Part shown: positions 31,664 to 41,052 of the stretch, piece after piece
Numbering within the stretch: position 1 is the first letter of the stretch
Layout: the number at the start of each line of letters is the position of its first letter
The notes under the pieces: model-generated
What the model was told of the DNA's origin: nothing
Seen by the model: only the letters and a program-made list of their open reading frames with translations
The model's database searches: none
Position numbers and translations under genes: made by a program
NCBI GenBank assembly: GCA_019358895.1
Contig: JAHHIG010000001.1
Coordinates: 1 to 64,000, forward strand
DNA length: 64,000 nucleotides
Direction of reading: 5' to 3'
Source of the DNA: Tildeniella nuda ZEHNDER 1965/U140
GTDB taxonomy: Bacteria; Cyanobacteriota; Cyanobacteriia; Leptolyngbyales; Leptolyngbyaceae

Positions 31664-32221
31664 TTAGTGACTTGCAGCAACAATGGCTGTCATCAACTCT
31701 GCCATTCGCCAGCGTGCGGTATACCGGATGTTATTGATAAATAGGGCTGGAGCGTCGGTCACTCCGCTGCGTATTCCACTTTCGATATTTTGATTAATGC
31801 GATCGAGGTGCGTCTGTTGAGACAACTGTTGTAAAAACTGGGGAATGTCTAGTCCAAGCTGATTGGCATACTCGACAAGATAGCCGTTTCCTAGTGCTTG
31901 GTAATGGTTGAACAAACTATCGTGCATCTGCCAAAACTGACTTTGGGCAGCGGCAGCTTCGGCTGCCTGAGCCGCACGTTGAGACTGAGGATGAATCTGG
32001 ATCTGTGGAAAATGGCGGAAGATACAACATAAATAATCCTCTCCAAGAGAAACACTCAGCTCTTGCCGAATGGCTTTAATTAATCGGTAAACATCCGCGC
32101 TTCTAGAACATTGGTAGTCCCCATACATCACTAACACCACGGCGGCACTTAGCACACCTTGACTGTGATCTTGGGTTGAAGCTGGCACAACTAAAAAACT
32201 GGAACTATGGTCGCCGATCAT
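31664..32221 (-). CDS. DsbA-family thioredoxin-fold protein, monothiol active site
   Basis: VLVMYGDYQCSRSADVYRLIKAI...FRHFPQIQIHPQSQRAAQAAEAA...GVTDAPALFINN; CxxC reads CSRS. Confidence 0.85.
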   Translation of the reverse strand: MIGDHSSSFLVVPASTQDHSQGVLSAAVVLVMYGDYQCSRSADVYRLIKAIRQELSVSLGEDYLCCIFRHFPQIQIHPQSQRAAQAAEAAAAQSQFWQMHDSLFNHYQALGNGYLVEYANQLGLDIPQFLQQLSQQTHLDRINQNIESGIRSGVTDAPALFINNIRYTARWRMAELMTAIVAASH

Positions 32222-32418
32222 CTTTCTACATCTGTATCAAGCCTGGAACCTTGCAATTCACTTGCTCAATCCACATGAATTAATATAGGCAATTGACTTT
32301 TAGTTGTCGTCTACAGTGAGTTAAATTTTTTACAGTACAAATCGGTGGAGCAATTGCTCTAACCCAAAATAGAAGGTAGGTTATAACTCAAGTTAGAATC
32401 CGAGTTTGATCGAAAGTT

Positions 32419-33105
32419 CTACAAACAGACGATTCCGCGTTTAACGGCAACAATTACAGCTTGGGTGCGATCGCTCACATCTAACTTATTCAAAATCCGA
32501 TTGACATGGGATTTAACAGTGCCTTCACCGATACTTAAAGCAGTCGCAATCTCAGCATTACTCATCCCCTGTGCCAGTGAACGAAGTACAGCCAGTTCTC
32601 TTTCACTCAGTTCTGGATTACTGAGGCGCTGCACCAACTTGGCTCCTACATCGGGCGGAATATACTGCTGACCCCGATGAACGGTACGAATGGCATTCAG
32701 AAGCTCATCCGGCTCAGTTTCTTTCAACAGGTATCCTTTTGCGCCTGCCTGCAAGCCCCGATAGATATCTTCGTCGCTATCATACGTGGTCAGTACAATA
32801 ATCCGAGCCGATTTAGTAGTCGCACAAATTGCACCAATGGCGGCAACGCCTTCCACACCCGGCATTCGCAGATCCATGAGCGTGACATCCGGTTGGTGTT
32901 CCTCAAATAGCGCGATCGCCTGTTCCCCATTTTCGGCTTGGGCAATCACCTGCATCTCTGGGTCACGGTTAATAATCGTGGCTAATCCTTGCCGAAAAAT
33001 GGCGTGATCATCTGCAATCAAAACTCGAATCGGGGGTGTGGGGTGTGGGGTGTGGGGTGTGGAGAAGTCTCTAGGGTGTGGGGTGTGGGGTGTAAGGTGT
33101 GTCAA
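32419..33105 (-). CDS. NarL/FixJ-family response regulator
   Basis: IRVLIADDHAIFRQGLATII...VTLMDLRMPG...LLKETEPDELLNAI...LSERELAVLRSLAQGMSNAEIATALSIGEGTVKSHVNRIL; TTG start, N-terminal about 24 aa encoded by heptamer repeats. Confidence 0.95.
   Translation of the reverse strand: MTHLTPHTPHPRDFSTPHTPHPTPPIRVLIADDHAIFRQGLATIINRDPEMQVIAQAENGEQAIALFEEHQPDVTLMDLRMPGVEGVAAIGAICATTKSARIIVLTTYDSDEDIYRGLQAGAKGYLLKETEPDELLNAIRTVHRGQQYIPPDVGAKLVQRLSNPELSERELAVLRSLAQGMSNAEIATALSIGEGTVKSHVNRILNKLDVSDRTQAVIVAVKRGIVCL
33033..33101. repeat. Heptanucleotide tandem array (GGTGTGG)n, left arm
   Basis: GGGGGTGTGGGGTGTGGGGTGTGGGGTGTGGAGAAGTCTCTAGGGTGTGGGGTGTGGGGTGTAAGGTGTG. Confidence 0.95.
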
Positions 33106-33470
33106 TTGTCTATCCCCCTTTGAAGACTTTGACGAAGACGACTGAGTAACCGTCCCGTGCTTTCACACAAACTCATCAATTCAGTAATGTCATCAATATA
33201 ATTTAAACTATTAGCAAGGAGAAGCAAGGTTTCTAGTTCTTTGAGACTTCCATTTGCAATACCGAGAAACTGAAGATATTCCTTACGATGATTTCTCCCA
33301 TATCCCTCAGCAATGTTGGCAGGCACAGAAACACAGGCTCTACGAATCTGTGAAGTTAGTCCATAGATTTCATGCTTTGGTAGTGCTTCTGTTGCTTGAT
33401 AAACTTCCTTTGCCAATCGCATTGACACTCTCCAAACCTCCAAATCACGATAACTCTCTAACTTACCCAT
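33102..33470 (-). CDS. Four-helix-bundle protein (23S rRNA intervening-sequence / Avd-like family)
   Basis: YRDLEVWRVSMRLAKEVYQATEALPKHEIYGLTSQIRRACVSVPANIAEGYGRNHRKEYLQFLGIANGSLKELETLLLLA. Confidence 0.93.
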   Translation of the reverse strand: MGKLESYRDLEVWRVSMRLAKEVYQATEALPKHEIYGLTSQIRRACVSVPANIAEGYGRNHRKEYLQFLGIANGSLKELETLLLLANSLNYIDDITELMSLCESTGRLLSRLRQSLQRGIDN

Positions 33471-33512
33471 ACCCTACACCCCACACCCTGCACCCCACAC
33501 CCTACACCCCAA
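33471..33512. repeat. Heptanucleotide tandem array (CCCCACA)n, right arm, inverted relative to 33033-33101
   Basis: ACCCTACACCCCACACCCTGCACCCCACACCCTACACCCCAA. Confidence 0.93.
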
Positions 33513-36198
33513 CGACTACGATAATCTCTGTTCCCTGCCCAGGTTGACTCCGAATCGTGAGTTGTGCGCCGATGCGCTCTGCCCGTTCGCTCATGCCTAA
33601 TAAACCAAAACCCTCAGAGGCTGGCATACTCCCAACTCCAAAGCCCTGCCCGTTGTCTTTCACGCGCAAGCAAAACTGATTGCGATCGTAGACTAGCTCC
33701 ACTCGAATTTCGTCAGCATTGGCGTGTCTAATCGCATTGGTTAAGGCTTCCTGCCCAATCCGCAGTAGGTTACTCTCGACTTCAGTCGGTAGAGCATACA
33801 CTGCACCCTCAATCTCATAAGACAAAGTGGTATCTAGTGCGGCAGTTCTGAGTTGAGCGACGAGACGATGGAGAGCGCTCTGTAGACTGCCTTCCTCCAA
33901 AAGCTGAGGACGGAGCGCGACAACCGATCGCCGTGCTTCAATCAGTCCGGTTCGTGCCAATTCTTTGATCAAGTCTAGATGTGCCTGAGTTGCTTCTAAA
34001 TCATCCGTTAGCACCTGTTTTGCCGCTCCGACCTGAGCCAGAATGCCTGTAAACGCCTGAGCCAGTGTGTCGTGAATCTCGCGTGCCATGCGGTTACGTT
34101 CTTCCAAAATTGAAGCTGCTTCTGCTTGCTTTTGCGGCGTAATATCTCGCGCCAACCAAATCACCTGCTCGTGCTGAATTGGGGCAATGCGAGCCGAAAA
34201 CCAGATTTCTCGCCCAGCTATCCACTCGCTGTATTCAACGGTCAGAACTTGTTGGGTTCTCACCACCTGCTGAATATAATTCAGGAATTCATCAGCTTGT
34301 TCTTTAGCATAAAGTTGATACAGTGTTTTGCCAGTATACTCCTCCCTATACTCCTCTCCATAGGATGGATTTCCTTTGATTGCACAGACTAATTGCCCTT
34401 CAGCATTGAAGATACACAGCGGATCGGGAATGGCTGAAACGAGCGCCCGCAGTTCTGCTTCAGAAGCTTGTAACGCGGCTTCTGCTTGCTTTTGCAGCGT
34501 AATATCTCGCGCCAACCAAATCACCTGATCGTGGGCGATTGGAGCAATGCGAGCCGAAAACCAGGCTTCTCGTCCATTTAAAAACGCACTGTACTCGACT
34601 GTGAGGATTTGTTGGGTTCTCAGCACCTGCTGAATATAACTTAGAAATTCATCGGCTTCTTCCCTTCCGAGTTGATGCATGGTTTGACCAATCATCTCCT
34701 CAAAGGGGTGCCAGAGCAGATTTGATTCCAGTACGATGATTTCAAGGAATCGCCCTTCAGCAGTCAGTACAAATAACGGATCGGGAATTGCCTCAATGAG
34801 AGTCCGTAGCTTTGACTCTGAGGCTTGTAATGCCTCTTCTGCTTGTTTGCGATCGCTAATATCTGCAGTCACTCCTTCGAGGTAGCCATCGTCTGCATTC
34901 AAATAAGCAGAGGAAAGTCCCCAGAACAATGTCCCATCTCGTTTTCGCAGCTGAGTTTCAAAGTTTCGCACTTCCCCATCCCGCTTCATCACCTCAATTG
35001 CCTGTTGGCGATCGTTGGGATTTACAAAATAGTCGATGGTGTGTTCCAGCCCAATGATTTCTTCTGGTGAATCAAAGCCAAGCAGATTGGCATAGCGTTG
35101 ATTGGCATTGAGAATTAATCCATCCGAGAGGCGGGTGCGGTAGATGCCAACCTGCGAGTTTTCAAAGATCGCTCGGAACTTGGCTTCACTGCGTTGTAAT
35201 GCCTCTTCTGCTTGTCTACGCTGGGTGGTGTCATTGCCCACCGATAAGATTTCAATAACCTCTCCCTGTTCATTGAAGATGGCTTGATTCGACCAAACAA
35301 CCCAAACTCGCCGACCGTCTCGACACAGATTTTCACCCTCACCTTGCGGATACGCTTGAGGATGGCGAAGTAAATCGTGGACCATCGGTTTGACATCGCG
35401 CCCAGAGATTTCGATGTCTGGAATGATGGTTTCAAACAAGGTTCGCCCTAGAATCTGATGTTCTTCATAGCCAAGAAGTTTTATCCCATAATCGTTGATG
35501 TAATGAATCCGTCCTTGCAGATCATAGCGAATGATGATTGAATTCGCGGTTTGTAACAGGTTGCGATAATTTGCTTCACTTTGTCTCAATGCGGCTTCGA
35601 TTTGTTGACGTTCAGCGATCTCCTGCTGCAAGGCTTGAGTTTGCGCTTCCACCTTCCTTTCCAGTGTTTCGGCATAGTCTGCTAACTGTTTATACAGCCG
35701 AGCATTTTCCAGTGAAATCGCTGCCTGAGCCATCAATAGTTTGAGGACTTGTAAGCGATCGCTAGTAAACACTCCGGTATTGAGATTGTTCTCCAAATAA
35801 AGGATGCCGATCAACTGACTTTGATTGAGAATGGGTAGACAGAGGAGCGATCGCGTCTGGTGGTGTTGAATATAAGGATCAGTTGAAAAAGACGATTCGC
35901 TGACGGCATCATCAAGCACCAGCGTTTCTTGAGTGCGTTCTGCCGAGTGAATGATGGAGGCAGGAATCGTTGCACAATCAGCAACAGCAAGCTTTTCTAC
36001 GTCACACTGTCTATTTCCGCTGCATTGAGCTACTACAGTGAGTTGATCCTCTTCCAGGAGAACCAGAGCACCAGTTTCGGCTCCTGTATTTTCGATCACG
36101 ACCTGCATCAATGTGGCAATTAATTGAGCGAGATGGATCATTGGACTCTCCCCCGACGAAGGGCTGGCAGCCGTCTCCCAAAGTATATCGCTTGCCAA
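33502..36198 (-). CDS. GAF/multi-PAS sensor histidine kinase (HisKA_3/NarX-type)
   Basis: GAF (ETGALVLLEEDQ...LLCLPILNQSQLIGILYLEN), four PAS segments, EERNRMAREIHDTLAQAFTGIL, VKDNGQGFGVGSMPASEGFGLLGMSERAERIGAQL. Confidence 0.95.
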   Translation of the reverse strand: MASDILWETAASPSSGESPMIHLAQLIATLMQVVIENTGAETGALVLLEEDQLTVVAQCSGNRQCDVEKLAVADCATIPASIIHSAERTQETLVLDDAVSESSFSTDPYIQHHQTRSLLCLPILNQSQLIGILYLENNLNTGVFTSDRLQVLKLLMAQAAISLENARLYKQLADYAETLERKVEAQTQALQQEIAERQQIEAALRQSEANYRNLLQTANSIIIRYDLQGRIHYINDYGIKLLGYEEHQILGRTLFETIIPDIEISGRDVKPMVHDLLRHPQAYPQGEGENLCRDGRRVWVVWSNQAIFNEQGEVIEILSVGNDTTQRRQAEEALQRSEAKFRAIFENSQVGIYRTRLSDGLILNANQRYANLLGFDSPEEIIGLEHTIDYFVNPNDRQQAIEVMKRDGEVRNFETQLRKRDGTLFWGLSSAYLNADDGYLEGVTADISDRKQAEEALQASESKLRTLIEAIPDPLFVLTAEGRFLEIIVLESNLLWHPFEEMIGQTMHQLGREEADEFLSYIQQVLRTQQILTVEYSAFLNGREAWFSARIAPIAHDQVIWLARDITLQKQAEAALQASEAELRALVSAIPDPLCIFNAEGQLVCAIKGNPSYGEEYREEYTGKTLYQLYAKEQADEFLNYIQQVVRTQQVLTVEYSEWIAGREIWFSARIAPIQHEQVIWLARDITPQKQAEAASILEERNRMAREIHDTLAQAFTGILAQVGAAKQVLTDDLEATQAHLDLIKELARTGLIEARRSVVALRPQLLEEGSLQSALHRLVAQLRTAALDTTLSYEIEGAVYALPTEVESNLLRIGQEALTNAIRHANADEIRVELVYDRNQFCLRVKDNGQGFGVGSMPASEGFGLLGMSERAERIGAQLTIRSQPGQGTEIIVVVGV

Positions 36199-36249
36199 AC
36201 TTCAGAAAATTAAGCCTCTAGTGGATTTTTTGCAGGTTTCCTACCTCGA

Positions 36250-36579
36250 TCATCTTGGTCTGAAAACTATCAAGCAACCAGGTTTGGGCGTAGTAGAAGT
36301 AAGTGTAAGTGTTGCCACCCCTGATGACTCTACTCCTTCGGTTCCTGGTAAGGCTTGAAACTCACTTGACTCTAAAACCACGATGTCAGGAATCCCAACT
36401 AACAACTCGCTCTCAGTTTCATCGCGGTAAGTTCGCGTCTCAATCTCGATACAATACTTCGGCAAAATCTGGGGTGCGATGGCATCGGCGATCGCCACCA
36501 TCAAGCAACCGTGAAAGGACGACACTTCGTATTGGGCGTGGGTGCGGTGACTGGGATCTGCTTTACTCATCTGGCTCAC
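36250..36579 (-). pseudogene. DUF4058 family protein fragment
   Basis: MVAIADAIAPQILPKYCIEIETRTYRDETESELLVGIPDIVVL; normally longer on both sides. Confidence 0.6.
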
Positions 36580-36609
36580 TCAGGGCTGTAGATATTTGCT
36601 ATTCGCAGC

Positions 36610-37233
36610 CTACACTGAGTGAGCTTTTTTACGCCCTTCCTGACTTCTCAAACACCCTCTAAAGCTTTGCAACCGATCGCTTCCCTGTTCAATCTCATCT
36701 TTGCGATCGAGGAGGCTATACAGTTTTTGTAATTCTTCTTGCAGCCTCAGCAACTTCTCTTGCTGCTGCTCCCACTGTTTCGATTGCTCCAGTAACCTTG
36801 TTAGCTGCAAAACATCTGCTTGTACCATAGCCCATGACGTTTGAGCTTGAGTCGAGGTAACCTGGGCAGCAATTAGATCTTCTTCGCATACAGCAGCGAT
36901 CGCATTCAGACGATGACTTAACGCCTTGACCTGAGACTCAATCGTTTTACGCTGTTCTTCTACACGAGCATGTAACCGCTCATAAGCACTCAAATTGACC
37001 AACTCTTTAAGAATTTGCAGGCGTTTGGGAGGAGGCACATCCAAAAGCCGCGTGCTCTGCCCCTGTAGAAGCAGCACCGATGACGTGAACGTATCGTAAT
37101 TTAGCCCAATCACCGAATCAATCCAACGCTCAAACCCCTTTTCTCGATCAGTGTCTGGAATGGGATCTTCGCGGTAGGAATTGTTGCCCTCTTTTGAAAT
37201 TAGGTGGAAAGCCTGCCGTGAGGTTTTGGTCAA
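36610..37233 (-). pseudogene. SbcC/SMC-like ATPase internal fragment
   Basis: VIGLNYDTFTSSVLLLQGQSTRLLDVPPPKRLQILKELVNLSAYERLHARVEEQRKTIESQV; no Walker A domain and no C-terminal half. Confidence 0.7.
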
Positions 37234-37250
37234 AAGGCACCAGTCCTGGT

Positions 37251-37508
37251 CTAAAGATCTGATGGTGAATCGGGTGCAACGATTTCTCCTTCGCCCAGGG
37301 TCAAGAGCTGCTGCTGGTCGGTAATCAGATCACTTAGCTCGTGGAACTCAACGCCCATCGACTCACAGGCTTGCTGCAACGACTGCTTGAACGTATTGAG
37401 ATCGGCACCATAGCCGCAAAGCTCAGCCGCTGTTTCGGCTCCCTGCTTTGCGTTTGCTCGTGCACAATCGACTAGCTCTAGTCCTTTCAGCGGTGTGGTT
37501 GCTGCCAT
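37251..37508 (-). CDS. Hypothetical protein, about 85 aa
   Basis: MAATTPLKGLELVDCARANAKQGAETAAELCGYGADLNTFKQSLQQACESMG; plausible soluble protein. Confidence 0.55.
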   Translation of the reverse strand: MAATTPLKGLELVDCARANAKQGAETAAELCGYGADLNTFKQSLQQACESMGVEFHELSDLITDQQQLLTLGEGEIVAPDSPSDL

Positions 37509-37579
37509 CTTACATTTACTCACTCTACTCCTATCACTATGGAACGAACTGCACCAGCACTTATCCATCGACAGGCGGA

Positions 37580-38773
37580 TTATGGACTACTACTCGTTGG
37601 AGACTGCCAGTATTGACAGGCAGCGTGGGCGAGCGTAACGACACCAGTGACGATCGCCGTTTCATCCACCTCAAATTGCGGGTGATGAAGGGGGTAGTTG
37701 TGTTTTTCTCTAAAACCGACACCCAGTCGAAACATGCTGCCTGGTGCATGCTGCAAATACACCGAAAAATCTTCCGCACCCAGCGACGGCTCGTGGATGA
37801 TTTGAACGCCTTTTGCGCCCCAAGCGGCTCTAGCAGAAGACTCTAGAAGCTGAGTCAACACTTTGTCATTCTGCACAGAGGGGGTGCCGCGTCGATAGTT
37901 GAGTTCATACCGAGCACCGTAGGTCTGGCAGAGGTTCGCAACGATCTGCTCAATCCAGGCAGGTAGGGCAGCACTGGTTTCGGGATGGAGCGATCGCACG
38001 GTTCCCAATAACTGCACCCGATCAGCAATAACGTTGGGTGCGCGTCCGCCGTTGATTTGCCCGATCGTCAGCACAACAGGACGCAAGGGGTTCTGAGTGC
38101 GGCTAATGGCTTGCTGTAGCGTGGTAATGATCTGAGAGGCAATCCAGATCGCATCGATCGCCTCATGCGGACGCGCCCCATGTCCCGACTCGCCCAAAAT
38201 CGTGAGTTCCAGATCATCCGCTGCTGCAGTCAGCGCGCCATAGCGAATGCCCACAACACCTGCGGGAATCGATGGAAACACATGCACCGATAAAATGCCT
38301 GATACGTCCTCCATCACACCATCCTGCACCATCCACATGGCACCTTGGGCAATCTCCTCCGCCGACTGAAACAGAAAGCGAATACTACCCGGCAAGGCTT
38401 GTCCTAATTGAGATAGCACCATTGCTGTGCCTAGCCCAACGGTGGTGTGGACATCATGACCACAGGCGTGCATCACTCCGGGTTGCCGCGAAGCGAACGC
38501 TAATTCAGTTTGCTCACGAATTGGTAACGCATCCATATCGGTACGGATTGCCAGCAATCGGCTGTCAGCCCCTTGACCGGGTAGTTCGCCAACCACACCC
38601 ACTTTGCCAATTCCTTCTTTGACCTGAAGCCCACATGAGGAGAGAACCCCTGCTACATATGCCGCTGTCTGCTGTTCTTGCCCACTGAGTTCAGGGTGGC
38701 TGTGCAGGTGTCGCCGAATTTTAATCAGACGTGGCGCTAAGTTGGCAGCGAGATCTTTGATTTGGGCAAGCAT
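37580..38773 (-). CDS. M20 family metallopeptidase / amidohydrolase
   Basis: IRRHLHSHPELSGQEQQTA, IRTDMDALPIREQT, HACGHDVHTTVGLG, SLGAEDFSVYL. Confidence 0.95.
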   Translation of the reverse strand: MLAQIKDLAANLAPRLIKIRRHLHSHPELSGQEQQTAAYVAGVLSSCGLQVKEGIGKVGVVGELPGQGADSRLLAIRTDMDALPIREQTELAFASRQPGVMHACGHDVHTTVGLGTAMVLSQLGQALPGSIRFLFQSAEEIAQGAMWMVQDGVMEDVSGILSVHVFPSIPAGVVGIRYGALTAAADDLELTILGESGHGARPHEAIDAIWIASQIITTLQQAISRTQNPLRPVVLTIGQINGGRAPNVIADRVQLLGTVRSLHPETSAALPAWIEQIVANLCQTYGARYELNYRRGTPSVQNDKVLTQLLESSARAAWGAKGVQIIHEPSLGAEDFSVYLQHAPGSMFRLGVGFREKHNYPLHHPQFEVDETAIVTGVVTLAHAACQYWQSPTSSSP

Positions 38774-39048
38774 GAATCAAATGTGTTGTGCTTTACCTCT
38801 ATGATACGGATTGTTACAAAGTTCTGAACGTTAAACCTTGTTCGCGCGAGAAGGATTGGTGTCGATTCTGACTGAGAAGCCGAGCGATCGCGCCACTAGC
38901 ATCTAAAAGTCGCGTCAATAGGCTACCAACTTGACCTTACCGTCTTCCTACCACTTGCAAAGTAGGCTTCAGTGGCTTGAAAACAATGGAGCAAACAGTG
39001 CCTTGTTTGTTGCTTGCTCCGTGTGTTGCGATCGCACGAACGCGAGAA

Positions 39049-39414
39049 CTACGCCGCTTTCTTCTGCCGTACAGGACGCTTGTAGGCAGATTTTTTCTTG
39101 CGTCCAACGGTTTGGGCTTCACTGCTGTCAGCTCCGAACTGAGCAATCACGGCGTTTTTGGCTTCCAGGATAGTGTTGTGAAATGCCCATTCGGCAATGC
39201 GAGCAGCATCAAGCGCCGCACGATATTGGGCTTTGAGTTGGGCTTCGAGCTGTTGTAGTTTCAGCATTTCAGCCTGAGCCTGTTCGATCTGGGGGACGGA
39301 AGCTTCCTGGCGATGAGGGGTGTAGCCAGTGATGGTCTGCAATCCGTGGAAGATGTCTTGATCGGAATTCAGGATGCTGGGACTTAAGCGGTTGTTGGTG
39401 TTTTGAGTAATCAT
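39049..39414 (-). CDS. Hypothetical protein, 121 aa, Lys/Arg-rich tail
   Basis: MITQNTNNRLSPSILNSDQDIFHGLQTITGYTPHRQEASVPQIEQAQAEMLKLQQLEAQLKAQYRAALDAARIAEWAFHN...GRKKKSAYKRPVRQKKAA. Confidence 0.65.
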   Translation of the reverse strand: MITQNTNNRLSPSILNSDQDIFHGLQTITGYTPHRQEASVPQIEQAQAEMLKLQQLEAQLKAQYRAALDAARIAEWAFHNTILEAKNAVIAQFGADSSEAQTVGRKKKSAYKRPVRQKKAA

Positions 39415-39567
39415 GGTTCGATTCCCTGAAGCTTTAGCTGGACAAGGTGAAGGTGCCCGATCGCAGCCCAAAACGTATAAACGAGTGGTTGGCTTTAAGG
39501 ACTCTTTAATCAGAGAGCGAAAATAGGGGTATGGAGAGACGTAACGTTTACCATTACTTCATATCGA

Positions 39568-39732
39568 CGGGTCAATTCGTTCTCTCGACGAGTCGATTCG
39601 GTTTCTCGATTGCCCAATTCGGTTCCTCAAGGGGTCAATTCGGTTCCTTAAGGAGCCAATAGGTTCTCTCAATGAGTCAATTCGCTTGCTCGATGGCTCG
39701 ATTCGTTTTCTTGAGGGGGCGATCGCATCAGG
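39568..39732. repeat. 21-bp imperfect minisatellite, about 7-8 units
   Basis: TCGACGGGTCAATTCGTTCTC / TCGACGAGTCGATTCGGTTTC / TCGATTGCCCAATTCGGTTCC / TCAAGGGGTCAATTCGGTTCC / TTAAGGAGCCAATAGGTTCTC / TCAATGAGTCAATTCGCTTGC / TCGATGGCTCGATTCGTTTTC. Confidence 0.9.
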
Positions 39733-39814
39733 AAAGTAAGAACGATCGTGAGTCAGCCCACCAGGTTCTCAAACAAAAACGTAAACCGCTGCCATCTGTC
39801 ATCACAAGGCAATG

Positions 39815-40951
39815 TCAATACGTCCACAGTCTGACCTTACCGTCATTCCCGCCACTGGCAAAGTAAGGTTCAACTGGATTAAAGACAATAGAGTAAACGG
39901 TGCCATCGTGCTTGCCTCGTGTGTAAAGCAGCTCGCCATCGAACACGTCCCAGAGGTTGATGGTTGTGTCTTCGCCGCCACTGGCTAAGGTGCGTCCATT
40001 AGGACTAAACGCAACTGTATTCACCTTGCCGGAGTGTTTGAGTAGGGTATGTAACTGTTCACCGTTAACATTCCAGAGTTTGACGGTTTTATCATCACTA
40101 CCGCTTGCCAATGTGCGCCCATCGGGGCTGAACGCCACTGCATTTACTTCCCCATCATGACCTGTCAGAGTCCGCAAGAGCTTTCCGGTGGTCAGATCCC
40201 ACAATCTAATCGCTTTGTCTTTGCTACCGCTTGCCACAAGCTGACTGTTTGGGCTGATGGCGATCGAGTTAATGTCATCGTTCTCAGGTAGTTTGCCACG
40301 CACTGCTCCGGTGGTTGGGTTCCACAAAGATATTTGCTGATCTCTCCCAGCACTCGCCAGAATCTTCCCATCAGCGCTAAAGGCAACGGTGTAAATTGCC
40401 TTTTTTTGACCAGTCAGAACACGCGGTTGTTCGCCTACTTGGTTTAAGTTCCATAGCTTGACAAGAGCATCGTAGCTGCCAGTTGCTAGCGTGCGTCCAT
40501 CGGGGCTAATCGCTACCGATCGCACAATACTTGCATAGCCGCCGAAGATGCGTGGATCAAGGTCAATCTTAAGGTTCTGATCTGGGTCGTAGTTAAGCTT
40601 CCAAAGTCTGGCTCCATTTTGAATCACAGCCCCCTTACTCACCTCATAGTGACCGCCAGAAGCCAATGTACGACCATCCGCGCTAAAGACAAGGCTACTA
40701 GCCCACACAGAGAAATCATCGTTCAGGACGAGCGAGTAGGTTACTTGATCTGACTGAAGATTTGCAGCCAATTGAGGCGCTTGCTGCTGAAGAGCTGTTT
40801 TTGTTGCGTTGGAGGGGCTTCGGTCATCAGCAACTGTGGGCAGGTGATGAAACGCCAGGACATTTGTAGTAAACGATCTTGCTGGGAAATGTGGTGTAAC
40901 GAGGTAAGCCAGCACAGACGCAAAAAGGGTGGTGGTCGTAGCTCGGCGCAT
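39815..40951 (-). CDS. WD40 repeat protein with N-terminal hydrophobic segment
   Basis: Repeated SPDGRTLASGSDDKTVKLWNV-type WD repeats (seven or so). Confidence 0.95.
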   Translation of the reverse strand: MRRATTTTLFASVLAYLVTPHFPARSFTTNVLAFHHLPTVADDRSPSNATKTALQQQAPQLAANLQSDQVTYSLVLNDDFSVWASSLVFSADGRTLASGGHYEVSKGAVIQNGARLWKLNYDPDQNLKIDLDPRIFGGYASIVRSVAISPDGRTLATGSYDALVKLWNLNQVGEQPRVLTGQKKAIYTVAFSADGKILASAGRDQQISLWNPTTGAVRGKLPENDDINSIAISPNSQLVASGSKDKAIRLWDLTTGKLLRTLTGHDGEVNAVAFSPDGRTLASGSDDKTVKLWNVNGEQLHTLLKHSGKVNTVAFSPNGRTLASGGEDTTINLWDVFDGELLYTRGKHDGTVYSIVFNPVEPYFASGGNDGKVRLWTY

Positions 40952-41052
40952 AAAATCTAGAAGCGTTATTTTTCTTCGCTGAAAGCACTATCAGCAGCGT
41001 ATCACAATCGTGGTTGCCGCTTGCTCTTTCAGTCAACATAAAACGCATGAAA

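Noticed and set aside
33033-33512. Diversity-generating retroelement because the ORF is Avd-like
   Set aside because: No reverse transcriptase ORF, no template/variable repeat pair seen in the window
39568-39732. CRISPR array
   Set aside because: Imperfect tandem 21-mers without spacers
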